Assembly: GCA_029864405.1 (NCBI GenBank)
Contig: JAOTTP010000010.1
Coordinates: 1-55,728 of the forward strand
Direction: 5' to 3'
Source: Nitrospirota bacterium
GTDB taxonomy: Bacteria > Nitrospirota > Nitrospiria > Nitrospirales > UBA8639
DNA length: 55,728 nt
Both the position numbers and the translations under genes were made by a program. Shown here piece by piece: positions 17,420 through 24,901 of this stretch; the stretch's first letter is position 1; each line of letters begins with the position of its first letter. The notes below the pieces were generated by a model. That model saw nothing but the letters and a program-made list of their open reading frames with translations, searched no databases and was not told where the DNA came from.

Positions 17420-17448
17420 AACCTATCAAAGCCGGGTATTTTCTGCAA
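17420..17448 (-). promoter_or_regulatory. Putative sigma-70 promoter for tolC
   Basis: On the minus strand TTGCAG (17448-17443) and TAGGTT (17425-17420) are separated by 17 bases, about 40 bp before the tolC start. The rest of the 17380-17720 spacer shows no gene. Confidence 0.35.
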
Positions 17449-17720
17449 TTTTTTCAGGAGAATGGTTAGACAGGGAACGGTTTGCCTACCTGGTTTATTG
17501 GGTTAGACTCTTTCCTGGGGCCGTTCCGGGAGTGAATGGGTTGATTAGTTTTCTTGATAGGACCTGAGCGAATAGTGCCCTGGGCTGGCGGGTTGTCATG
17601 ACGTGATTTGGGTTTGTGGGGGCTGCCTACAGGGGTTGTGGAGCTCCGGTGAGAATGCGTATCATCGTAGGCGTTATGGGTTGACCCGTTTATTTATATT
17701 CATGTCTTTTTAGGATAGGG

Positions 17721-18563
17721 ATGGTTATGAAACACGTGGAGTTGAGTCAGTCTGTGGAACATTTTCTGTCTAGGCTAATTTCTGGTCAAAGGGTTGGGGA
17801 TACACAAAAATTTCTTGCTACTCGAGGGCTGTTTATGGCGATGGCCATGAGTTGTCTTGTGATCGGGGCTTCCCTGGGATATGCCGATGATCAACCTCAA
17901 GAGCTTCCCAAGCCATTCCATAAAACCACGCCACCCCTTTTTCAGGAATGGAATTTTGATCAATCGTCGTTAAGTGACGTGCCGGATGGCTTTACGCTGG
18001 TCGTTGGTGGGGCATCAGGAATTGGGGGATGGTCAGTCAAAGAAGATAGCACTGCCCCCAGTCGTCCTCGTCTGGTAGAGCAACGCTTACAGTGTGATGG
18101 GGGTTGGTGCTATCAGTTACTTATTGCAGAAGGCGCTGTGGCCGAATATGTGGATCTTTCAGTCCGGATGAAACTCAATTTGGGAACTCCGACGGGAAAA
18201 GCCGGCTTGGCTTATGGGATTCAAGATGACAAAAATTTCTACGCTGCCGTTGTTGAGCCTAGAACTAACGAGGTTGTGGTCTATGTGGTCAAGAATGGAG
18301 AACCAAGCGAATTGGCCAGGGAGTCCCTGATTCCTCAACCGGCTGACTGGCATTCTCTCCGGATTCAACGAAATACGATTGTCAGTAAGGAATTTACCGA
18401 AGTCTCTTTTGATCACCATTTGCTGATCGGCGTGTCCGATCAATCATTCCAAAAGGGGCAGCTGGGATTAGTGGCTATTGGGGACGGGGGGTTTTCGTTT
18501 GATAATCTTCGAGCGATGGAACTGATGTCAAATCGCCCGCTTTCCAGGCCTTCAGCCTATTGA
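17721..18563 (+). CDS. Exported concanavalin-like (DUF1080-type) protein
   Basis: A 280-residue protein. Residues about 35-57 form a hydrophobic segment, preceded by a charged leader, that may be a late signal sequence or an anchor (GLFMAMAMSCLVIGASLGYA). The mature part looks like a beta-sandwich of the DUF1080/LamG type: WNFDQSSLSDVPDGFTLVVGG, SVRMKLNLGTPTGKAGLAYGIQD, DWHSLRIQRN, GQLGLVAIGDGGFSFDNLRA. Such domains bind or cleave glycans or act as adhesion modules; no catalytic residues can be assigned. A second ATG at 17727 is an equally good start. It converges with the LOG gene, leaving 11 bp. Confidence 0.6.
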   Translation: MVMKHVELSQSVEHFLSRLISGQRVGDTQKFLATRGLFMAMAMSCLVIGASLGYADDQPQELPKPFHKTTPPLFQEWNFDQSSLSDVPDGFTLVVGGASGIGGWSVKEDSTAPSRPRLVEQRLQCDGGWCYQLLIAEGAVAEYVDLSVRMKLNLGTPTGKAGLAYGIQDDKNFYAAVVEPRTNEVVVYVVKNGEPSELARESLIPQPADWHSLRIQRNTIVSKEFTEVSFDHHLLIGVSDQSFQKGQLGLVAIGDGGFSFDNLRAMELMSNRPLSRPSAY

Positions 18564-18574
18564 GCGGCATCATG

Positions 18575-19132
18575 TTAGCGGACGTCAGGCTCGAGTCGGC
18601 CTAAGACGAGGGTCAGCAGGTCTTCGGGAGTGGTGGCTTCAAGGAGTAACGCCCTGTTGGCCTGGATGAGGAACCCTTGTTGGACTTGATGGTCGAAAAA
18701 ACTCAACAGACCATCAAAAAACCCGAAGCAATTCAGCAGTCCACAGGGCTTGTGGTGAAGTTCCAATTGCGCCCATGTCACCATTTCGCAACATTCTTCC
18801 AATGTTCCAAATCCACCGGGTAACGTGATGAATCCGGCTGACAGATCTGCCATGAGGGTTTTCCGCTCATGCATGGTGTTCACGATATGCGTGGTTGTGA
18901 GATCCTGATGGAGGAGTTCTTTCTCCGCCAAATGCTTGGGAATGACTCCGATGACGGTCCCTCCCTCTTGCAGGACGGTTGAAGCTAACACGCCCATCAG
19001 TCCAATATTCCCCCCACCGTAGACCAATCCCATTTCCTGTTGGACAAGCGCATGACCCAATCGCTGAGCCATGCTGGTAAATCCTTGGTGGTGTCCGAGA
19101 CTGGAGCCGCAGAAGACGCAGATATATCGCAT
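18575..19132 (-). CDS. LOG-family nucleotide phosphoribohydrolase
   Basis: A 185-residue Rossmann-fold protein of the LOG (lysine decarboxylase-like, TIGR00730) family. It begins RYICVFCGSS, has VYGGGNIGLMG and the diagnostic LPGGFGTLEECCEMVTWAQL. The conserved MHERK supplies the catalytic Arg, and the Glu in GTLEE is the active-site acid. LOG proteins release the free base from nucleoside 5'-monophosphates, including cytokinin ribotides; in bacteria the physiological role is often nucleotide salvage. Lysine decarboxylase activity, an old annotation, is not expected. Confidence 0.9.
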   Translation of the reverse strand: MRYICVFCGSSLGHHQGFTSMAQRLGHALVQQEMGLVYGGGNIGLMGVLASTVLQEGGTVIGVIPKHLAEKELLHQDLTTTHIVNTMHERKTLMADLSAGFITLPGGFGTLEECCEMVTWAQLELHHKPCGLLNCFGFFDGLLSFFDHQVQQGFLIQANRALLLEATTPEDLLTLVLGRLEPDVR

Positions 19133-19249
19133 GGGACAGAGTGTTTATTATCCGGTAATCGAAATGAGTCTGAATGCTATGAGAAGAAGAGATTGGGCAC
19201 CCTGAGTCAGGAGAAGCGGGGGAATGCCCAAAGTGCCAGAGTCCTCAAA

Positions 19250-20161
19250 TTAGTTTGGTATCGGGAGAGCGGTCAAGGCATAAGGATTGATTCGAGAGCC
19301 ATTTAAGTGAATACCCCAATGGAGATGCGGGCCGGTGGCTCTTCCGCTGGCTCCGACTTTTCCCAGGGCTTCTCCTTTTTGAATCGTTTGGCCGGAGGTG
19401 ACGTCAATCTCTGAGAGGTGAAAGTACATGGAAAACAAGCCTACCCCATGATCCAGGACCACACCCTTTCCAGAGAAGAAGTGATCGACTGTTTTGACGA
19501 CGATACCTTTGTTGATGGCTTGGACCGGAGTGCCTTTGGGCGCCGCGATATCTTCTCCTGAATGAGGTCGTCGGGACTGTCCATTAATGACTCGACGACT
19601 GCCAAACACTCCAGTGACTTTTCCATTCAGGGGCTCAAGAAAAGGACCATCCCATAAGGGACGTGCACCAACGTGGTGAAAGGCCTCTGTCAATTCTCTC
19701 TTTTCTTGTTGGACGCGCTTTAATGTTTTGGCGTCAAGGTCCACTGTGTCCTTCGGGAGGGTTAGGTGTTGGATGGTATAGTCTTCTTTGTTGATTAAGA
19801 CGGAGTAGCTGAGATGATCTGTCCCGGTGTCGGAATGGACCGTGATACTTAACTCCTGCAACCCCGGTGGATCTTCCATATCGATTCCCACAATGCCCGC
19901 AAAGCTGGTATCGCTTTGTTGGAAAAAGGGAATCTTCCGTTTGAGAAATAGGGCACTCACTTTGGCCTCAGGGCGAGATACCGGAACCTCGATCCAGAGG
20001 ACTTGGCCCTGCTTTCCGCTGACTTGGCCATTAGCACCCGGTCGGTTCCGTTCCGCACTCGGGACGATCTGAATAGGGAAAATGCTGGCGACCAGTAGGC
20101 AGACGATAAACAGGATTTTCCAGGAGACCGAAGGATGGGGTGGGGTTGACGTGCCAGTCAT
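19250..20161 (-). CDS. M23-family metallopeptidase (LytM domain), exported
   Basis: A 303-residue protein with an N-terminal signal/anchor (WKILFIVCLLVASIFPI), an Ig-like middle part (about residues 45-150), and a C-terminal LytM domain. The zinc ligands look intact: RPHSGEDIAAPKG (H-x-x-x-D) and GPHLHWGIHL (H-x-H). It should cleave peptidoglycan cross-links in the periplasm. Its ATG overlaps the pafA stop (ATGA at 20158-20161), so it is translationally coupled to the end of the proteasome operon, although its product is exported and the proteasome is cytosolic. Confidence 0.88.
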   Translation of the reverse strand: MTGTSTPPHPSVSWKILFIVCLLVASIFPIQIVPSAERNRPGANGQVSGKQGQVLWIEVPVSRPEAKVSALFLKRKIPFFQQSDTSFAGIVGIDMEDPPGLQELSITVHSDTGTDHLSYSVLINKEDYTIQHLTLPKDTVDLDAKTLKRVQQEKRELTEAFHHVGARPLWDGPFLEPLNGKVTGVFGSRRVINGQSRRPHSGEDIAAPKGTPVQAINKGIVVKTVDHFFSGKGVVLDHGVGLFSMYFHLSEIDVTSGQTIQKGEALGKVGASGRATGPHLHWGIHLNGSRINPYALTALPIPN

Positions 20162-21534
20162 GGATAGAGCCGATTGTGGGGAACTTGGCTAAGCAATTCT
20201 TCTACCCGTCGGTTAAAAGGACAAAAGGGATCCATGCATAAGATCGTTTCTTCCCAGTATCCGTTCAGCTTGAGATAAGTCCAATCTACAGTATACGACC
20301 GATTTTTTGCACGGGCAAATCTGATGAAATCTCCTCGCACTTTTGCGCGTGTGGTTTGAGGAGGAATCGTTTTTGCCTGTTCAATTGCGGCCTCATCAAC
20401 CAGTTTTCGAATGTGATTACGTTCAGCCAAAAGATGAAACAGGCTTCGTTGTCGGTTAATGTCGTGATACTGCAGATCCATCATGCTCAATCGGGGGTCA
20501 TCCCATCCACAAGATTTTTTGGCCATGTAATTTTCGAGAAGCCATTGCTTGGTGATCCAATCGATTTCCCGGACGAGTGTCATGGGCGACGTGTCCAGCA
20601 CATTTAGCACTCGACCCCATTCATAATGTACCTCTGTCATGACTTTGTTGGGAGGTTGCGAGGCTAAATATTCACCCGCCCGCTCCCAGAATGTCTGTTG
20701 AATCTCCAATGCGGTCAGGTTGCTCCCATCTTCAAGTTTGACCGTTTTCTTGAGAGTGGGATCACGGGAGATGTCTCGAATCGCTTTGACGGGTTCTTCT
20801 AACTCAATATGAGGAATGGTGAATCCATCTTCAATCATTGAGAGTACGATCATGGCTGTACCCACCTTTAAGTAGGTGGAAAACTCAGACATATTGGAGT
20901 CGCCGAGAATGATATGAAGCCGACGGTATTTCTCTGCATCAGCATGAGGCTCGTCGCGTGTGTTGATGATGCTTCGGGAAGACGTCGTGGAGGAAGACGT
21001 TTTTTCATGGATATGTTGCGCGCGTTGGGAGATGAAAAATTGAGACTTTCCGGATACTTTGAGAATTTTTCCGGCTCCAGAAAAAATTTGACGAGTGACG
21101 AAAAAGGGGATGAGTTGTTCGCTGACTTTCCAGAAGTCCACATCCCGGCGCATGAGGAAATTTTCATGGCAACCGTAGGTATTGCCAAGGGAATCCGTAT
21201 TGTTCTTGAAGATGAAAATCTCGCCGGACAGCCCTTCTTCGCGCAAGCGTTCTTCGGCGATGGGCAGACAACTTTCCAAAATCCGCTCACCGGCTTTGTC
21301 GTGGATGATCAGATCAAGCAGATCGTCGCATTCGGGAGTGGAATATTCTGGATGGCAGCCCGTGTCCTGGTAGAACCGCGCCCCATTCGTGAGGAAGGCA
21401 TTGGAGGGCCAGCTATTGGGGATGAGTCCCTCAAAAATGTACCCGAGGATTTTTTCAATGGGAAGGTAGACCCGCCCATTCGGCGAAAATGTCAGGCCGT
21501 ATTCACTCTCAAGGCCAACAATGCGTTTCATCAT
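20158..21534 (-). CDS. pafA: PafA-type Pup/UBact ligase
   Basis: A 458-residue carboxylate-amine ligase of the Pup ligase/glutamine synthetase fold. Key features: KRIVGLESEYGLTF (Mg-ATP Glu residues), ARFYQDTGCHPEYSTPEC with the catalytic base Asp57, KNNTDSLGNTYGCHENFL, INTRDEPHADAEKYRRLHI, and PPQTTRAKVRGDFI. It lacks the long loop that marks Dop after the first strands, so this is the ligase rather than the deamidase. PafA attaches a small protein modifier through its C-terminal Glu to target lysines. ATG 21534, or the next codon ATG 21531, follows CAGGAGAGG. It is separated from prcA by an unusual 286-bp gap. Confidence 0.93.
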   Translation of the reverse strand: MMKRIVGLESEYGLTFSPNGRVYLPIEKILGYIFEGLIPNSWPSNAFLTNGARFYQDTGCHPEYSTPECDDLLDLIIHDKAGERILESCLPIAEERLREEGLSGEIFIFKNNTDSLGNTYGCHENFLMRRDVDFWKVSEQLIPFFVTRQIFSGAGKILKVSGKSQFFISQRAQHIHEKTSSSTTSSRSIINTRDEPHADAEKYRRLHIILGDSNMSEFSTYLKVGTAMIVLSMIEDGFTIPHIELEEPVKAIRDISRDPTLKKTVKLEDGSNLTALEIQQTFWERAGEYLASQPPNKVMTEVHYEWGRVLNVLDTSPMTLVREIDWITKQWLLENYMAKKSCGWDDPRLSMMDLQYHDINRQRSLFHLLAERNHIRKLVDEAAIEQAKTIPPQTTRAKVRGDFIRFARAKNRSYTVDWTYLKLNGYWEETILCMDPFCPFNRRVEELLSQVPHNRLYP

Positions 21535-21820
21535 ACCCGGACCGTCCCTCTCCTGAGGCTTTCAAGGACATGTTGAACACGTCCACCACACCAGTCTCTT
21601 TCTCGTTTGAAGGCCTTACCTGCCAATCAATATGCGTAATCCTCCTCCCGTCGTTCGGTCCTGCTGAATAGGCCTTCTTAGGATTTTCTATCTTCCACTG
21701 TGCGTGTTTTTGGAATGGATCACACTTGAATCCCTGGGGATTTTTCACTGAATCTTTTATTCAGAATACACCCACCTCAATGAATGATCAACTGAGCGAG
21801 AGAGAGGAAACCAGGAGGTG
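21535..21820 (-). other. Unassigned 286-bp gap inside the proteasome operon
   Basis: All other junctions in this operon are under 45 bp. A 79-codon frame starting at GTG 21748 covers most of the gap and overlaps the pafA start, but it has no ribosome-binding site, no disordered Lys/Glu-rich Pup character and no terminal Gly-Gly-Glu/Gln. A strong GGGAGGAGG at about 21646-21654 is not followed by a usable start codon at normal spacing. I cannot support a gene here, but it is the only room in the locus for a small modifier. Confidence 0.4.
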
Positions 21821-22504
21821 TTAAGACAGAATTTGGGAGGCTTCGAGAATCGGGATCCGGCGGAATTTTCTGCCTATTCGAGTGCGGTCTAGGAGAGCGA
21901 CTTCCAAGCCTTCTAAGTTTGATCGAGGATCAGCGCCCTGTTCAAAAGCATGTTGGCAGAGCGTCAAGGCTTCTTTCAGCGACGGGCAGATCTCAGGGGT
22001 TTCTTTTCTGAGCAAGGTCAAGATTGCTTCAGATCGTCCTCCGATGGCTGTGAATTTTCGTTCATCCACAATACTCCCGTCGAATGAGATGCGGTATAAC
22101 TCATTCCGCTCAGGCGTTTCTCCGACTTGAGCCAAGAGAAGTTCCACTTCGTAGGGTTTCATTTCCTGGCTAAAGAGGGTGCCGAGAATTTGGGAATAGC
22201 CATTGGCCAGAGATCGTGCGGTCACGTCCTCACGGCTATACATCATGCCCTTGACGTCCGCATGCTGAATTCCGGCTTTCCGGAGATTTTCAAATTCACT
22301 GTACCTCCCTGCGCCGGAAAAGGCGATACTGTCATAGATCTCAGAAATTTTAAACAGAGAGGCGCTGGGGTTATCAGCCACAAACAGGACTCCATCCGAA
22401 TACTCCATGGCGATGATGGATCGACCTTTGGCAATGCCTTTTTTGGCATACTCCGCCCGGTCCTGCATCATTTGTTCTGGTGATACGTAATAGGGGAGCG
22501 GCAC
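21821..22504 (-). CDS. prcA: 20S proteasome alpha subunit
   Basis: A 227-residue proteasome alpha subunit of the actinobacterial type. Its N-terminus, YYVSPEQMMQDRAEYAKKGIAK, is the gate and H0 helix region; YSDGVLFVADNP, LFKISEIYDSIAFSGAGRYSEF and ANGYSQILGTLFSQEMKPYEVEL follow in the expected order. It forms the outer heptameric rings that dock the ATPase. It starts at GTG 22504 with AGGAG nine bases upstream, inside the prcB end, three bases after the prcB stop. The C-terminus RKFRRIPI matches the family. Confidence 0.95.
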   Translation of the reverse strand: MPLPYYVSPEQMMQDRAEYAKKGIAKGRSIIAMEYSDGVLFVADNPSASLFKISEIYDSIAFSGAGRYSEFENLRKAGIQHADVKGMMYSREDVTARSLANGYSQILGTLFSQEMKPYEVELLLAQVGETPERNELYRISFDGSIVDERKFTAIGGRSEAILTLLRKETPEICPSLKEALTLCQHAFEQGADPRSNLEGLEVALLDRTRIGRKFRRIPILEASQILS

Positions 22505-22507
22505 CGT

Positions 22508-23350
22508 TTATGTCTCCTGTTTCTGGTTTACTAATGCCTCGCACACCGCAGCTAATTGGGCTTCATCCACATCCCGAACCCCTTGGTGATCGACCAATTT
22601 GACAGTCGGGAAGATGCGTCGGACCAGGTCTGGCCCCCCGGTCCCGACATCTTCATCTGCGGCATTGAGTAAGGCTCGAAGTGCCACTTTAACCGCATCG
22701 CCTTCCGGCAAATTTTTCCGGAAATATTCTTTCAAGGTCGATCGAGCATCTTTTCCGCCTGAGCCGACCGCATGAAATTCGGTGTCTTCGTACCGTCCTC
22801 CCGTAATGTCATATTTGAAAAGCCGCCCAATCTCTCGTTTGTGGTCATAGCCTACAAACAGGGGAATGACCACGAGTCCATGTAAAACCATGGGGAAATT
22901 GGCCTTCACCATATGTCCCAGCCTGTTAGCTTTCCCTTCGCAGGTTAAGGGTTGTCCGTCGAGTTTTTCATAATGTTCCAGCTCGATGCGGAAGAGGTTT
23001 GCCATTTCCAGGCAGGGCCCTGCGGCTCCCGCAATAGCCATGGCGGAATAGCCATCGGTTTGAAAGACCTTTTCCATTCGATTCGCGGCGATTTGAAATC
23101 CTTCCGTGGCGCGACGGTCTCCAGCGATGAGGACGCCATTATCATAGGTAAAGGCGAGAACCGTTGTGCCGTGTGGCCAGGGAAGATGCCTGGTGGACGT
23201 CAAAGAAGAGTCTGTTTGGCCTTGTGGGGGGAGCGATGTTTCCCAACGCGCCATGGGGAGTAATTCGGGTCGTTGCGAAATGAGGTATTGGTAAAAACTG
23301 GAACACGGGTCAGCTGAAAAGTTTGGAAAGGAGATGTTGTCAGAATTCAT
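22508..23350 (-). CDS. prcB: 20S proteasome beta subunit
   Basis: A 280-residue beta subunit. A propeptide of 61 residues precedes the catalytic threonine Thr62 in PHGTTVLAFTYDNGVL. Counting from it, Asp78 (GDRRAT) and Lys94 (RMEKVF) fall exactly at the canonical mature positions 17 and 33, so the active site is intact. It processes itself and cuts unfolded substrates inside the 20S chamber. ATG 23350 is preceded by TTGAGG. Only 42 bp separate it from the dop stop, so the gene that normally sits here in other organisms (pup or UBact) is absent. Confidence 0.96.
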   Translation of the reverse strand: MNSDNISFPNFSADPCSSFYQYLISQRPELLPMARWETSLPPQGQTDSSLTSTRHLPWPHGTTVLAFTYDNGVLIAGDRRATEGFQIAANRMEKVFQTDGYSAMAIAGAAGPCLEMANLFRIELEHYEKLDGQPLTCEGKANRLGHMVKANFPMVLHGLVVIPLFVGYDHKREIGRLFKYDITGGRYEDTEFHAVGSGGKDARSTLKEYFRKNLPEGDAVKVALRALLNAADEDVGTGGPDLVRRIFPTVKLVDHQGVRDVDEAQLAAVCEALVNQKQET

Positions 23351-23392
23351 GTGACCTCAATGTTGCCTTACCGACTGGGTTCCCTGTTTCAT

Positions 23393-24871
23393 TCAGGACT
23401 GCACGAGTCGGGATAATAACTGATCCACGGAGGTAATGTCCCTAAACAATTCTTGCGTGAGCTGTTGGGTACCTCGATAAGGATCCATCAGTGGAATACG
23501 CTTAATGGTGGAATTTCCTGAGTCAAGGAGGACGGACGTCCAACTCATGCCGTACACCTGGCCTGGCAGGTGTTTTAAACATTGACCCCGGAAAAAAGCA
23601 CGTGTGAAAGCTGGGGCAGTCTGGCGAGCCCGTTCGACTTCCTGCTCGAGAGTCAGACGTTCTATTTGTCCCGTTCGCTCCAAGGTATAGTACAGCCCTT
23701 TGGTTGGTCGCACGTCGTGATACTGTAAGTCCATCATGGCCACTCTGGGATCTTTCCAGGAGCAGTGTTTGCGATCCATGTAGGATTGAATCAATGCGTG
23801 TTTGGCGACCCAATCTACTTCTCGCCGAAGCTCAAAGGGATCACGCTCCAAGGTATCCAAGGTGGATTCCCAGCGGACCAGCACCTCTTTGGTGATAGGG
23901 GAGACCTCTCTGGTTCGATAGAAGTCATGGGCTGATTGCAGAAAGGCCCGCTGAATGGCGATGGCGGTGGTGTGTTGGCCATTGTGTAATGGAAGCGAAG
24001 TTTTCACACCCAGATCTCGTGATACCGACTTGATGGCCTTGACTGGATCGGTCAATTCAATATGAGGGAGGGGTCCTCGCTGTTCCAGCATTTCCATGAT
24101 AATGGCCGTGGTGCCGACTTTTAAGAAGGTGGACACTTCGGACATATTGGCATCACCCACGATGACGTGAAGGCGTCGGTAGTCGGCTTGATGGGCATGG
24201 GGTTCATCACGGGTATTAATGATGGGACGGTTGACCATTGTATTGAGATCAAGCAGACATTCGAAAAAATCTGCCCGCTGTGAGATTTGATAAGGAATGG
24301 GATCTGTACCGTTTTCTGCTCCGACTTTCCCTGCGCCACAAAAGATAGGGCGTGACACAAAGAAGGGGAGTAGAACGTTGGCGACCTGCTCGAATGGAAT
24401 CCGGCGGGACAAAATATAATTTTCGTGGTATCCGAAACTGTTTCCTTTTCCGTCTGAGTTGTTGCGGTAGACCAGAAAATTTTCTTCTCCCATACTGTGG
24501 TTCAGGCGGGCCAAGCATTCAGCCACAATGTGGTCTCCGGCACGTTCATAGGCCACCACTTCCCGGGGATTGCTGCATTCGGGGGTGGAATATTCCGGGT
24601 GAGCCCCATCGACGTAGAGGCGACCGGCATTCGGCAATACTTTGTTGAGTTGACGATTATAGGTGGCGCTTGGTCGTTCGGGTTCGCCTTCGACCGGAAA
24701 ACCTCTAGCATCCAAGAACGGATTTTCGTTCTCGTAATCCCACAGAGCGGTGGGAGCAGGGAGATGGGGACAGTGACTGATTAACCGAAGTGAATTTGCC
24801 ACGGGATCAGGGTGGCCAGTGGAGCGAGAAATAATCCCAAATTCAGTTTCCGTTCCAAGAATTCGCAGCAA
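23393..24871 (-). CDS. dop: Dop-type deamidase/depupylase
   Basis: A 492-residue member of the PafA/Dop family. It has the Dop-specific features: the N-terminus RILGTETEFGI, the stretch WDYENENPFLDARGF followed by an insertion of about 25 residues before GRLYVDGAHPEYSTPEC, where the nucleophile-region Asp88 lies. INTRDEPHAHQADYRRLHVI and the C-terminal Trp-Thr region agree with Dop. Dop deamidates a C-terminal Gln of Pup to Glu and removes Pup from targets; UBact often ends in Glu already, so here removal may be its main job. The start is TTG 24871 with GAGG five bases upstream; no in-frame ATG is available. It is 30 bp after arc. Confidence 0.93.
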   Translation of the reverse strand: MLRILGTETEFGIISRSTGHPDPVANSLRLISHCPHLPAPTALWDYENENPFLDARGFPVEGEPERPSATYNRQLNKVLPNAGRLYVDGAHPEYSTPECSNPREVVAYERAGDHIVAECLARLNHSMGEENFLVYRNNSDGKGNSFGYHENYILSRRIPFEQVANVLLPFFVSRPIFCGAGKVGAENGTDPIPYQISQRADFFECLLDLNTMVNRPIINTRDEPHAHQADYRRLHVIVGDANMSEVSTFLKVGTTAIIMEMLEQRGPLPHIELTDPVKAIKSVSRDLGVKTSLPLHNGQHTTAIAIQRAFLQSAHDFYRTREVSPITKEVLVRWESTLDTLERDPFELRREVDWVAKHALIQSYMDRKHCSWKDPRVAMMDLQYHDVRPTKGLYYTLERTGQIERLTLEQEVERARQTAPAFTRAFFRGQCLKHLPGQVYGMSWTSVLLDSGNSTIKRIPLMDPYRGTQQLTQELFRDITSVDQLLSRLVQS

Positions 24872-24901
24872 GGGGGCCTCATGGAGAGCAGCTAAACATG
24901 G

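Noticed and set aside
21509..21748. 79-codon frame between prcA and pafA as a Pup/UBact candidate
   Set aside because: GTG start without a ribosome-binding site, overlaps the pafA start, ends HCWP rather than in Gly-Glu/Gln, and contains Trp and Cys, which is unlike Pup.
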